Assembly: GCA_005772955.1 (NCBI GenBank)
Contig: SXID01000027.1
Span: forward strand, 57,310-121,309
DNA length: 64,000 nucleotides
From: Planctomycetia bacterium
GTDB lineage: Bacteria; Planctomycetota; Planctomycetia; Gemmatales; Gemmataceae
Direction of reading: 5' to 3'
Shown here: positions 44,503 through 53,095 of the stretch, piece after piece
How the letters are laid out: each line of letters begins with the position of its first letter
Position numbering within the stretch: the stretch's first letter is position 1
Program-made: the position numbers and the translations under genes
Notes under the pieces: generated by a model
Database searches by the model: none
What the model saw: the letters and a program-made list of their open reading frames with translations, nothing else
What the model was told of the DNA's origin: nothing

Positions 44503-45828
44503 ATGTTTCGCATCCTCCCCACATGTCTCGCGATCCTGTGCCTATTCGCGTTCGCACCCACAGCCCAGTGCGCCGAACCGCGAGTGTTGAAGGCTGGCAC
44601 CGACGCCGAAATCGCGAAGGCACTTGCCGACGCCAAGGCCGGAGACACGGTCATCGTCGCCGACGGCACCTACGTGGAACTGCTCACGATCAAGACGAGT
44701 GGCAAACCGGGGCAGCCGATCATCATCAAGGCCGCGAACCCGCGCAAGTCGCTGTTCGCGCGCAAGGGAATGGCGGCTCGCATCGACGGTTCATTCCTGC
44801 GCATCGAAGGACTGGGGTTCGATAGCCAGTACGGCGACTGCACTTGCGTCCGCGCCGCGGGCAAGAGCATCTCCTTTGTGGACTGCGAAATCAGGCGGGC
44901 CGGCACTGCGGACGGCAAGAGCAGCGGCGACGGGTTGCAGTTCTTCGACTCCGCGGATTGTCTTGTCGAGAAGTGTTTCATCCACCACTGCCTCGGCAGT
45001 ACCGGTGGCGAACGTACCGACTCGCACGGTATCCGCCTAACGCAATGCCATGACATGACGGTTCGCGGGTGCCAGATCGACCTCGTTTCCGGCGACTGCC
45101 TTCAGGTCGATCCGAACCGCAAGGAGTGGGACAACGTGCTGATCGAGGGCTGCAAACTCACCGGCGGGAAGGTGGCCGCGAACGATCCCTACGCGCACCC
45201 GCGGTACGCGGTCGGCGCCTGTCCCGGCGAGAACGCGATCGACACGAAGTGCCCGACCAAAGCCAAGACCCGGCCGCGGATTACAGTTCGCGATTGCGCG
45301 GTGTTCGGCTTTCGCGGTACGATCGGGAACGCGGCCGCGTTCAATATCAAGGAAGACTGCGAAGCAGTGATCGACCGTTGCACGATCTACGACTGCGAAA
45401 TCGGTCTGCGACTACGCGGCCCAGCCCGTGTGCGAGTGACCAACTGCGTACTGTTCGACAACGACACGCACTGCCGCTATGAGGACAACATCCCACTACT
45501 GGACATCGCACACTGCACGTTCGGCCGCGCAACCGGCAAGGGTCGCGGAGTGTTCCAGGAACAGCGCCCGTCCCCAGATCTGCGTGTGTTGGGATGTCTC
45601 TTCCTGGCTGAAAAGCCGAAACAAGCGAAGGCTGCCTCGAACAAATCCGCGGAAGCAACAGCATTTGTGGATGTGGCGAAAGGCGATTACCGACTGATGG
45701 CGGCCCTCCCGCTCGCGAACAACGGACCGGCGTCCACCAACACAGAGGTGAAGGTCGATCGCGCGGGAGTGGCGCGCCCGCCGGACAAAGCGCCCGACGT
45801 GGGCGCGTACCAGTTCCGACCCAGGTGA
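44503..45828 (+). CDS. Secreted right-handed parallel beta-helix protein
   Basis: This is a 441-residue exported protein (signal MFRILPTCLAILCLFAFAPT). Short repeating coils begin near residue 30: EIAKALADAKAGDTVIVADG, then YVELLTIKTSGKPGQPIIIK, IEGLGFDSQYGDCTCVRAAG and VIDRCTIYDCEIGLRLRGPA. This pattern fits pectate-lyase-like beta-helix proteins (chondroitinase B or alginate lyase-type folds). The many cysteines could form a stabilising ladder. Catalytic residues are not assignable by eye. It is divergent from the DUF1549 gene, with 213 bases between them. Confidence 0.82.
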   Translation: MFRILPTCLAILCLFAFAPTAQCAEPRVLKAGTDAEIAKALADAKAGDTVIVADGTYVELLTIKTSGKPGQPIIIKAANPRKSLFARKGMAARIDGSFLRIEGLGFDSQYGDCTCVRAAGKSISFVDCEIRRAGTADGKSSGDGLQFFDSADCLVEKCFIHHCLGSTGGERTDSHGIRLTQCHDMTVRGCQIDLVSGDCLQVDPNRKEWDNVLIEGCKLTGGKVAANDPYAHPRYAVGACPGENAIDTKCPTKAKTRPRITVRDCAVFGFRGTIGNAAAFNIKEDCEAVIDRCTIYDCEIGLRLRGPARVRVTNCVLFDNDTHCRYEDNIPLLDIAHCTFGRATGKGRGVFQEQRPSPDLRVLGCLFLAEKPKQAKAASNKSAEATAFVDVAKGDYRLMAALPLANNGPASTNTEVKVDRAGVARPPDKAPDVGAYQFRPR

Positions 45829-45916
45829 CTGCGTCACCCTGTCTCGTTTCCGCATAATGGAGGAGTGAGCCGCCTCTCCGCTCCCACACAACACACGTTC
45901 GCGATGAGGACTCCCC

Positions 45917-47545
45917 GTGGTCAACCGATTGTTCCCGATCCTCTGCATCTTGTTCCTCGCTGCCGCGTTGCCGGCGTGGGTCGCCGACGCGCCGCCTGCG
46001 ATCTCAGCGGAGCGGATCAAGGCAGACATTGCGTATCTCGCGAGCGACCGACTCGAAGGGCGCGGGCCCGGCACGCGCGGCGAAGAACTCACCACCGACT
46101 ACATCGCGGGCGAGTTCAAGAAAGCCGGCCTCAAGCCACTAGGCGCGGCGGGCACGTACCTTCAGCCCATACCGCTCGTTCGCGTCTTCACTAGCCCGAA
46201 GTCCACGCTCCAGACAACGAAGGGCAAGGACACGCTCGACATCATCTGCGAGGACGAGTTCAGTGGCACGAGCCGCACGCAGACAGAACACGAACAGTTC
46301 GACGCCGAAGCGGTCTTCGTCGGACACGGCATCACCGCGCCTGAGTTCGACTGGGACGATTACAAGGGCATCGACGTGAAGGGCAAAGTCGTCGTACTGT
46401 TCACGAACGAGCCGCCTTCGGATGATCCGAAGTTCTTCGGCGGCCGCGCACTCACCTACTACGGCCGGTGGACGTTCAAGTATGAGGAGGCGATGCGCCG
46501 CGGCGCCAGAGCCTGCTTCATCATCCACACGAACGAAACGGCGGGCTACCCGTACTCGGTCGTCCGGCCGCTCGACGGTGCGCAGCTCAAGCGCGACCCG
46601 AACCAACCCGCGCTCGCCTTCGCCGGCTGGCTCTCGCGCAAAGCGGGTGAGAAACTGCTCTCGCTGTCCAGCCTCACGGTGGACGAGGCGCTCAAGAAAG
46701 CCGACGCGAAAGGGTTCAAAGCGTTCTCGCTCGGTGTCAACCTGAAGGGAAACATCGCGAGTAAGGTCGAGAAGATCGTGAGCAACAACGTCGTTGGCTT
46801 GGTCGAGGGCAGTGACGCAACGCTCAAGTCGGAAACCGTGATCTTTACAGCTCACTGGGACCACCTCGGCGTCGGCCGTGGCGTCGTCGGCGACACGATC
46901 TACAACGGGGCCGCGGACAACGCCACCGGGTGCGCGATGCTAATGGAACTGGCCCGCACGTGGGCGGCCCAAACGCCGAAGCCGAAGCGGTCCGCGTTGT
47001 TCCTCGCCGTCACCGCGGAGGAGAAAGGACTGCTCGGGTCGAAGTATTACGCCGAACACCCGATCGTTCCGTTGGGTAAGACCGCACTCAATCTGAACTT
47101 CGACATGATTCTCCCGTTGGGTGTGCCCGAGTCCATTGTCGTTACCGGCGCAGAGCGGACGACCGCGTGGACGACGGTCAAGTCGGTGGCGGCGAAGCAC
47201 AAGCTCGAGATCGAAACCGACCAGCGGGCGCACCTGGGCATCTTCTACAGGTCGGACCACTTCTCGATGGCCCGCGCCGGCGTGCCGGCGTTCTCCGTCG
47301 GGGCCGGGATGAAGATCAAGGGTAAGCCCGCGGACTTCGCTCGTAAGGCGATGCAAGAGTTCAACGACAAGGCGTATCACTCGCCGCAGGACGAAGTGCA
47401 ACCCCACTGGGATTACTCGGGGTTCGTCGTGCTGGCCGGATTCGCGATCGACGTGGCCCGCGACGCGGCCAACGCGGATAAACTGCCGACGTGGAACCCT
47501 GGCGACGAATTCCGCCCCGCCCGCGAAAAGAGCGGCGTGAAGTAG
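45917..47545 (+). CDS. M28-family zinc peptidase with PA domain
   Basis: This is a 542-residue exported aminopeptidase-like protein starting at GTG 45917 (GAGGA 6 bases upstream) with signal MVNRLFPILCILFLAAALPA. An inserted PA domain occupies about residues 110-270 (GHGITAPEFDWDDYKGIDVK). The M28 core has zinc-ligand motifs TAHWDHLG, NGAADNATG, TAEEKGLLGS, NLNFDMI and YRSDHFSMA, with YHSPQDEV near the end. It cleaves N-terminal residues of peptides in the family; the precise specificity is unknown. Confidence 0.92.
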   Translation: MVNRLFPILCILFLAAALPAWVADAPPAISAERIKADIAYLASDRLEGRGPGTRGEELTTDYIAGEFKKAGLKPLGAAGTYLQPIPLVRVFTSPKSTLQTTKGKDTLDIICEDEFSGTSRTQTEHEQFDAEAVFVGHGITAPEFDWDDYKGIDVKGKVVVLFTNEPPSDDPKFFGGRALTYYGRWTFKYEEAMRRGARACFIIHTNETAGYPYSVVRPLDGAQLKRDPNQPALAFAGWLSRKAGEKLLSLSSLTVDEALKKADAKGFKAFSLGVNLKGNIASKVEKIVSNNVVGLVEGSDATLKSETVIFTAHWDHLGVGRGVVGDTIYNGAADNATGCAMLMELARTWAAQTPKPKRSALFLAVTAEEKGLLGSKYYAEHPIVPLGKTALNLNFDMILPLGVPESIVVTGAERTTAWTTVKSVAAKHKLEIETDQRAHLGIFYRSDHFSMARAGVPAFSVGAGMKIKGKPADFARKAMQEFNDKAYHSPQDEVQPHWDYSGFVVLAGFAIDVARDAANADKLPTWNPGDEFRPAREKSGVK

Positions 47546-47645
47546 CCCTGATATCCGCACCTCCCCTCCGTTGCGGGGAGATGTGTGGCCCGGATGACGA
47601 AGTCGCGGACGTGCCAGGGCGGTCTCACCCCTCGCTCCGCTCGGG

Positions 47646-48323
47646 TTATCCCGCCTTCACTTCGCCCGCCTCGGACACCGTCCCGGTTCCGCTGACGTCA
47701 CCGAATCGCAGCGCGACCGACGGCTTACCCACCTTGCGATACTCCAGTACCTCCGGGAAACGCTCCGCAAAGTTAGCCATCTTCTCGTTGTCCCACGTCA
47801 CGCGCCCGGCGTTGTACGTCGCGTGAATGCCGGCCAGGCGCGTCATGCTCCTACCGAGTTTCAACACCAGATCGCGCACCGCCTGTTCCGCAGTCGTCGC
47901 GCCGTTGGTCGCGTTCTGAATCTGCTCCGCGAACGCCGCGTCCACCGCATCGAGTTGCTCCCGCACGACGGCCAGCACCTCTGCGCGGGCCGCGAGGTAC
48001 TCCGTTTCGACCTTGGCGGCGTGCTTCCGCGCGTCGCGTAGCGCGACGAACGTGCGCACGACCCCTTCGCCCAGCGCCCGCCACTGCATCACTTTCGCCC
48101 ACGACTTCTCAAAGTCGGACTGCGGGTCGCGTTCGCCGCGTGCGGCGAGTAGGAACTGCTCCTGGCTCACGGTCGTCGGTTGCAGCACGCCGGACGCGAT
48201 CGCGTCCATCCACCGGCCGTACTTGCGGAGCAGGTCGCGTTCCGCGTCGGTGAAGTCGTCGCCCGGTGGGAGAATGAAGTCGTGCTTCGCGAGGTACGCG
48301 GCGTGGTCGTCGGGGTGCAACAT
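47646..48323 (-). CDS. DUF413 (MaoP/YifE-like) domain protein with C-terminal extension
   Basis: This is a 225-residue cytosolic protein. The N-terminal about 85 residues (GDDFTDAERDLLRKYGRWMD, VSQEQFLLAARGERDP, KSWAKVM) match the E. coli MaoP/YifE pattern DFT..EA.LLE.HG...., VTEEEKLFVAVCRGEREP, VWSKYM. MaoP organises the Ori macrodomain in enterobacteria. The C-terminal about 130 residues are helical (ARKHAAKVETEYLAARAEVL, AVRDLVLKLGRSMTRLAGIH) and unknown to me. Assignment is by motif comparison from memory. It is convergent with the M28 gene. Confidence 0.6.
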   Translation of the reverse strand: MLHPDDHAAYLAKHDFILPPGDDFTDAERDLLRKYGRWMDAIASGVLQPTTVSQEQFLLAARGERDPQSDFEKSWAKVMQWRALGEGVVRTFVALRDARKHAAKVETEYLAARAEVLAVVREQLDAVDAAFAEQIQNATNGATTAEQAVRDLVLKLGRSMTRLAGIHATYNAGRVTWDNEKMANFAERFPEVLEYRKVGKPSVALRFGDVSGTGTVSEAGEVKAG

Positions 48324-48327
48324 GCGT

Positions 48328-48418
48328 GGAGTTCCAATTTCCAGAGTTCCAAGTTGAAAGCCAGCAACCCGGTCGTTGATCTTAACTTGGGACTTGAAAC
48401 TCTGGAACTTGGAACTCC
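48328..48418. promoter_or_regulatory. Imperfect inverted repeat in divergent promoter region
   Basis: GGAGTTCCAATTTCCAGAGT (from 48328) and ACTCTGGAACTTGGAACTCC (ending 48418) pair imperfectly across the 129-base gap between the DUF413 gene and the polyketide operon. It may be a dispersed repeat or an operator; no promoter boxes can be fixed. Confidence 0.5.
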
Positions 48419-48452
48419 GTTTACAATACTCTGTCCCGAACCTGGAGCCGCG

Positions 48453-49151
48453 ATGTTGCTAGCAGGTCTGCGCGCGCGCGATCGCATCCCCGAACTCATG
48501 GACGATACCGCCATCGACCCGGTGGAACACCGGCGCGCGCTCGCGGGTCTGGCGCGACTGAACCGCTTCAGCAACAGCGCGGGCGTGTTGTGGCCCGCGA
48601 TCGCGAAACTGTCGCGCCAACTTCAGCGGACCGTAAGAGTGTTGGACGTGGCGACCGGTAGCGGTGATGTGCCTCGAAAGCTGCTCTCGCGTGCGGAGCG
48701 TGTTGGCGTTGCGCTCGAAGTGTCTGGGTGCGACCTGAGCCTGACCGCGATCGAAGAGGCTTCGCGCGAATCCAGTCGTGTGCGGTTCTTCGTTCACGAC
48801 GCTCTGCACGATCCCCTGCCGACCGGCTTCGACGTGGTCACCTGTTCGCTCTTCCTTCACCACTTGAGCGCAGATGAAGCGGTCTCGCTGCTCACCAACA
48901 TGGAGAGCGCCGCGGGCCGGATGATCCTTGTGAACGACCTTGTGCGGTCGCGGTTCAACTACTGCGCGGTGTGGTTTGCGTGCCGCGCCCTGACGCGCTC
49001 GCGCGTGGTGTGGTTCGACGGCCCCGCGTCCGTGCGATCCGCGTTCACACCAGATGAGGCGATCGCGCTCGCGGATCACGCCGGGCTTCGCGGGGCGACC
49101 GTGCACGGTAAGTTCCCCAGTCGTTTTCTCCTCACCTGGAATCGGGCATGA
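48453..49151 (+). CDS. Class I SAM methyltransferase, first gene of type III PKS operon
   Basis: This is a 232-residue methyltransferase with the SAM-binding motif VLDVATGSGDVPRKLL near residue 67 and FDVVTCSLFLHHLSADEA later. CTGGAG lies 6 bases before ATG 48453. Its stop overlaps the next ATG in ATGA. In Streptomyces griseus srsABC and related loci a methyltransferase, flavoprotein and type III PKS make methylated phenolic lipids; the same three activities occur here. The nature of the acceptor (phenol O- or C-methylation) is inference. Confidence 0.85.
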   Translation: MLLAGLRARDRIPELMDDTAIDPVEHRRALAGLARLNRFSNSAGVLWPAIAKLSRQLQRTVRVLDVATGSGDVPRKLLSRAERVGVALEVSGCDLSLTAIEEASRESSRVRFFVHDALHDPLPTGFDVVTCSLFLHHLSADEAVSLLTNMESAAGRMILVNDLVRSRFNYCAVWFACRALTRSRVVWFDGPASVRSAFTPDEAIALADHAGLRGATVHGKFPSRFLLTWNRA

Positions 49152-50254
49152 CGTGGGACGCGGTGGTAATCGGTGCCGGTCCCGCGGGCGCGGTCGCCGC
49201 GCGCGAACTGGCGCGCCGCGGGTGTTCCGTGGTGCTCCTTGAGAAGGCACACTTCCCGCGCCCGAAGGTGTGCGGGTGCTGCGTGAACGGTGCTGCGGTA
49301 AGCACGCTTCAGCGCCTTGGGCTGGATCACGTTCTCGCAAGCGGCGTCCCGCTCCGCGACGTGCACATTGGTGCCGGCCGGCGTGCGGCAACCGTGAAAC
49401 TGCCGGGTGGCGTGTCGCTGTCGCGCGAAGCGTTCGACCTGGCGCTCGTGCGCGAAGCGGTGGCGAGCGGCGCGCAGTTGCGCGAGGGCATGACCGCGAA
49501 GCTCGGCGAGTCGGACGCGGACACACGCGAAGTCTTCGTTGGCCGCGAAAGCGTTCGCGCAAAGGTCGTCATCGTCGCAAGTGGCCTATGCGGAAATGAC
49601 GCGACGCCCGAAGCCGGCTCGAAGATCGGCGCGGGTGTGATAATCGCGGCCGACGCGGTGCCGCTATTCTTCAGCCCTGGCACGATCTTCATGGCAACTG
49701 GGTCTGGCGGCTACGTTGGCCTCGTTCGCGTCGAGGACGGGCGCCTCGATGTGGCCGCCGCGTTCGATGTCGCGTTCGTGAAGGCGCAAGGTGGACTCGG
49801 TCCTGCGGCGGAAGCCGTTCTGGGTGAAGTCGGCTGGCCTCGCCTGCCCAGGCTCGCAGAGCTTCCGTGGAAGGGAACCCCCGCGCTTACGCGGCGCGCA
49901 AACGCTCTGGCCGGTGAGCGATGGTTCGCCATCGGCGACGCGGCGGGCTATGTTGAGCCGTTCACCGGCGAAGGGATGGCGTGGGCTGTCGCCTCGGCCG
50001 CCGCAGTAGCGCCAATCGCGGCACGCGCCAGGCAGCACTGGGAGGCCTCACACGCTCACGAGTGGGAAGCCGCTCACCGACGCGTGATCGGGCGCCGACA
50101 GCGTGCGTGCCGCGTCGTGTCGCGCGTGCTGCGCTCGCCGGCTCTCACCACGGCGATCGTCCGCGTGCTGTCGGTGCTCCCGGTGCTTTCGCGACCGGTC
50201 GTCCGGTCGCTCAACCGTTCTTCCTCTTCGCTCCCTCAGGGCGTGCGCGCATGA
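49148..50254 (+). CDS. FAD-dependent monooxygenase/reductase of type III PKS operon
   Basis: This 368-residue flavoprotein starts with the dinucleotide-binding fold WDAVVIGAGPAGAVAARELA and has the second FAD motif FAIGDAAGYVEPFTGEGMAW. RPKVCGCCVNGAAV after the first fold resembles the geranylgeranyl reductase / phenolic-lipid hydroxylase group. Both ends overlap their neighbours by four bases (ATGA), so it is translationally coupled. A role in ring hydroxylation, as for SrsC, is inferred from context. The C-terminal about 40 residues are basic. Confidence 0.86.
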   Translation: MTWDAVVIGAGPAGAVAARELARRGCSVVLLEKAHFPRPKVCGCCVNGAAVSTLQRLGLDHVLASGVPLRDVHIGAGRRAATVKLPGGVSLSREAFDLALVREAVASGAQLREGMTAKLGESDADTREVFVGRESVRAKVVIVASGLCGNDATPEAGSKIGAGVIIAADAVPLFFSPGTIFMATGSGGYVGLVRVEDGRLDVAAAFDVAFVKAQGGLGPAAEAVLGEVGWPRLPRLAELPWKGTPALTRRANALAGERWFAIGDAAGYVEPFTGEGMAWAVASAAAVAPIAARARQHWEASHAHEWEAAHRRVIGRRQRACRVVSRVLRSPALTTAIVRVLSVLPVLSRPVVRSLNRSSSSLPQGVRA

Positions 50255-51396
50255 GTTTCGCGATCCACGGCCTAGGCATCGCGCACCCACCGGACGCCGT
50301 GACCGCTGAGGACGGGCTGGGGCTGGCCCGCGCGCTCGCGGGGCCAGACGTCCGCACCTCGACATGGCTCGGCCCGATCTATGCGAATAGCGGCATCGCG
50401 AGACGCTTTCAGGTAATCGGGGGTCAGGTCGTTCGCGACGTGCTCAACGGCACCACCGACAGCGGTTCGCCGTTCCTGCCGACCGCGGCGAACGATGGCG
50501 TCGGCCCCACCACCGGCGAGCGGATGACGATCTACCTGCAGGAGGCCGGGCCGCTCGCGCTGCGTGCGTCCGCGTCTGCGCTGGCGGAATCCGGACTCGC
50601 GCCCGACACAATCACGCACCTCGTCACGGTATCGTGTACCGGATTCGGCGCACCGGGCGTGGACTTCGCGCTTATCACGGGTCTCGGGCTGAAGCCCACC
50701 GTCGCGCGCACACACGTAGGGTTCATGGGGTGTCACGGCTCGCTGAACGGGCTGCGCGTGGCGAACGCCTTCGCGAGTGCCGACCCAGCCGCGCGCGTGC
50801 TCGTGTGCTCGGTCGAACTGAGCAGCCTGCATTACTACTACGGCAGCGCCGCGGACAAACTCATTGCAAACGCGATCTTCGCCGACGGTGCCGCGGCCGT
50901 GGTTGGGTGCGCGCGGAAACCTACCCCCCCGGCCCCCCTCCCTGAAGGGAATGGGGCCGGGGGGGTAGGTTCTTCCTGGTCCCTCGCTGCCTCTGGCTCC
51001 TGTCTCATCCCCGATTCCGCCAGCGACATGAGCTGGACCGTCGGCGACCACGGGTTCGAGATGTCGCTGTCTCGCCGTGTACCCCGGCTGATCGCCACGC
51101 ACCTTCGCCCGTGGCTCGAAGCGTGGCTCGGTGACAACGTGCTATCACTCGCGGACGTGCGAAGCTGGGCGATTCACCCTGGCGGGCCGAAGATCGTCAG
51201 CGCGGTGGAAGAATCGCTCGCGCTCTCCGTCGAAGCACTCAGCCCGTCGCGCGGCGTGTTCGCAGAATACGGCAACATGTCCAGCCCGACCGTGCTGTTC
51301 GTCCTCCGCCGATTGCGCGAAGCGAACGCCCCCAAGCCATGCGTCGCCCTTGGGTTCGGGCCAGGACTGGTGGCGGAAGCCGCGCTGTTCGTGTAA
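50251..51396 (+). CDS. Type III polyketide synthase
   Basis: This enzyme condenses an acyl-CoA starter with malonyl-CoA to make pyrones or resorcinols. The 381-residue protein has the full catalytic triad: C161 in HVGFMGCHGSLNG, H309 in WAIHPGGPK and N342 in EYGNMSSPTV, close to Cys164/His303/Asn336 of plant chalcone synthase. ITHLVTVSCTGFGAPGVDF is also family-like. Residues 223-242 (KPTPPAPLPEGNGAGGVGSS) are encoded by a palindromic element inserted in frame after the conserved FADGAAAVVG. The start overlaps the flavoprotein stop. Long-chain phenolic lipid is a reasonable product guess. Confidence 0.92.
   Translation: MSFAIHGLGIAHPPDAVTAEDGLGLARALAGPDVRTSTWLGPIYANSGIARRFQVIGGQVVRDVLNGTTDSGSPFLPTAANDGVGPTTGERMTIYLQEAGPLALRASASALAESGLAPDTITHLVTVSCTGFGAPGVDFALITGLGLKPTVARTHVGFMGCHGSLNGLRVANAFASADPAARVLVCSVELSSLHYYYGSAADKLIANAIFADGAAAVVGCARKPTPPAPLPEGNGAGGVGSSWSLAASGSCLIPDSASDMSWTVGDHGFEMSLSRRVPRLIATHLRPWLEAWLGDNVLSLADVRSWAIHPGGPKIVSAVEESLALSVEALSPSRGVFAEYGNMSSPTVLFVLRRLREANAPKPCVALGFGPGLVAEAALFV
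50918..50971. repeat. In-frame palindromic element inside the type III PKS gene
   Basis: Arms AACCTACCCCCCCGGCCCC (50918-50936) and GGGGCCGGGGGGGTAGGTT (50953-50971) are exact 19-base reverse complements. The loop holds an inner TCCC-TGAA-GGGA hairpin. The last 16 bases (50957-50972) are identical to 53835-53850 inside the CobW-like gene, and both are read in the same frame. Confidence 0.93.
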
Positions 51397-51424
51397 AAGA
51401 GTCGCAACACACGAGGATTCGCGA

Positions 51425-52396
51425 ATGACCAATGACATTTCCCGCCGCGCGCTGCTCGCCGGCGCCGCCGGAGGGCTTGCGATGACCGCGAGCGAAGCAC
51501 ACGCGGACACGCCGAGGCACACCTTCGGCTTCTGCCTCAACACCAGCACCGTGCGCGAAGCCGACGGCAAAGGCGGCGGCAAGTCGCGGCCACTCACCGA
51601 CCTCATCGACATCGCGAGCAAGGCCGGGTACGACGCAATCGAGCCGTGGACGTCCGAAATCGACGCCTACCTCAAGGGCGGTGGCACGCTCAAGGAACTT
51701 CGCAAGCGGTTCACCGACGCCAAGCTTCATGTGCCCGACGTGATTGGGTTCGCGGAGTGGATCGTGGAAGACGCCGACCGCCGCAAGAAGGGTCTTGAGG
51801 TGGCGAAACGCGACATGGAATGGGCCGCGGAGATCGGCTGTCCGCGGATCGCCGCGCCGCCCGTCGGTGCAACCGGCGGCGCCAGCAAGCGCGATGACCC
51901 GAAATTCACACAACCGATCGTTGACCTCGTCGCCGCGGCCGACCGCTACCGGGCGCTGATGGACGTCGGCGCCAAGATGAGCGTGACGCCCATCGTCGAA
52001 GTATGGGGCTTCTCGAAAACGCTGCGGCGCCTCGGCGAAGCGCTCTTGGTGGCCATCGAGTGCGGCGATGCTCGCGGGTGCGTTCTCCCCGACGTGTACC
52101 ACCTCTACAAAGGCGGCTCCGACTTCGCAGGACTGTCCCTGATGTCCGGCGGCGCCATCGGTATCTTCCACGTAAACGACTACCCGAAGATCGAGCGCGA
52201 CAAGATCAACGACGCGGACCGTGTGTACCCCGGCGACGGCATCGCTCCGCTGAAGGACGTGTTCGCGGCGCTGCGCAAGATGAACTACACGGGGTTCCTC
52301 TCACTTGAACTGTTCAACCGCGACTACTGGAAGCAAGACCCGCACACGGTCGCGAAGACGGGCCTCGCCAAGATGAAGGCGGTGGCGCAAGCATGA
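51425..52396 (+). CDS. TIM-barrel sugar isomerase/epimerase-like protein with export leader
   Basis: This is a 323-residue xylose-isomerase-like TIM barrel. An RR leader (SRRALLAGAAGGLAMTASEA) suggests Tat export, though many planctomycete members carry it. Barrel features are LIDIASKAGYDAIEPWTSEI, MEWAAEIGCPRIAAPPVG, VTPIVEVWGFSKTLRRLGEA, GCVLPDVYHLYKGGSDFAGL and GIFHVNDYP, with metal-binding Glu, Asp and His candidates. Substrate unknown; hydroxypyruvate isomerase and inosose dehydratase relatives share this fold. It overlaps the RraA-like gene by four bases. Confidence 0.85.
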   Translation: MTNDISRRALLAGAAGGLAMTASEAHADTPRHTFGFCLNTSTVREADGKGGGKSRPLTDLIDIASKAGYDAIEPWTSEIDAYLKGGGTLKELRKRFTDAKLHVPDVIGFAEWIVEDADRRKKGLEVAKRDMEWAAEIGCPRIAAPPVGATGGASKRDDPKFTQPIVDLVAAADRYRALMDVGAKMSVTPIVEVWGFSKTLRRLGEALLVAIECGDARGCVLPDVYHLYKGGSDFAGLSLMSGGAIGIFHVNDYPKIERDKINDADRVYPGDGIAPLKDVFAALRKMNYTGFLSLELFNRDYWKQDPHTVAKTGLAKMKAVAQA

Positions 52397-53055
52397 GTAC
52401 CACTCCGAAGCGCCCGGTCGAATGGGTTGATCGGCTAGCAAAGCTCTACACGCCGGTCGTCGCGGACGTACTCGACAAGATCGGGTTCCGCAGCCAGAGC
52501 ATGAACCCGCGAGTGCGTCCCCTCTGGGCCGAAGCGAAGTGTGCGGGCTTCGCGCTCACCGTGCAGACCGTTCCGGCGCGCGACCAGGCGCCGGCACATC
52601 CGTACGCGGGGGAACTCGCAGCGGTCGATTCGCTCCAAAAGGGCGACGTGCTCGTCGTCTCCGAAAGCGCGTGCAGTTTCTGGGGCGAACTGCTCTCCAC
52701 GTCCGCGATCTATCGCGGGTGTCGGGGCGTCATCCTCGACGGCCCGACCCGTGATTCGCTCGCGATTAAAGCAATGGCCTTCCCTGTGTTCCACGTCGGG
52801 TTCCACCCCGCCGACAGCCTCGGCCGGCTCGACGTGACGGCACACAACGTCCCCGTCTCGTGCGCCGATGTGCTGGTGTATCCTGGCGACCTGATCCTCG
52901 CGGACCACGACGGCGTCGTAGTCGTGCCCAACTGCGCCGCGGAAGAAACGTTGCGCCTGGCGGAAGAGAAAGTGAGCGGCGAGAACTTGGTGCGCAGTGC
53001 GCTCGCATCTGGGATGACTACTGTGGAAGCATTCAAGAGATTTGGCATCCTGTGA
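52393..53055 (+). CDS. RraA-like / HMG aldolase family protein
   Basis: This is a 220-residue protein of the RraA / 4-hydroxy-4-methyl-2-oxoglutarate aldolase family. Hallmarks are YTPVVADVLDKIGFRSQSMN, CRGVILDGPTRDS (the substrate/metal Arg-Asp loop) and VLVYPGDLILADHDGVVVVP. Many such genes, once annotated as dimethylmenaquinone methyltransferases, act as pyruvate-producing aldolases. The ATG overlaps the TIM-barrel stop (ATGA), so the pair probably works in one catabolic step sequence for an unidentified sugar or keto acid. Confidence 0.86.
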   Translation: MSTTPKRPVEWVDRLAKLYTPVVADVLDKIGFRSQSMNPRVRPLWAEAKCAGFALTVQTVPARDQAPAHPYAGELAAVDSLQKGDVLVVSESACSFWGELLSTSAIYRGCRGVILDGPTRDSLAIKAMAFPVFHVGFHPADSLGRLDVTAHNVPVSCADVLVYPGDLILADHDGVVVVPNCAAEETLRLAEEKVSGENLVRSALASGMTTVEAFKRFGIL

Positions 53056-53095
53056 CTCCGAGCCGCTCGCGGCTTCGCACCCCACTGGCTCGCTG

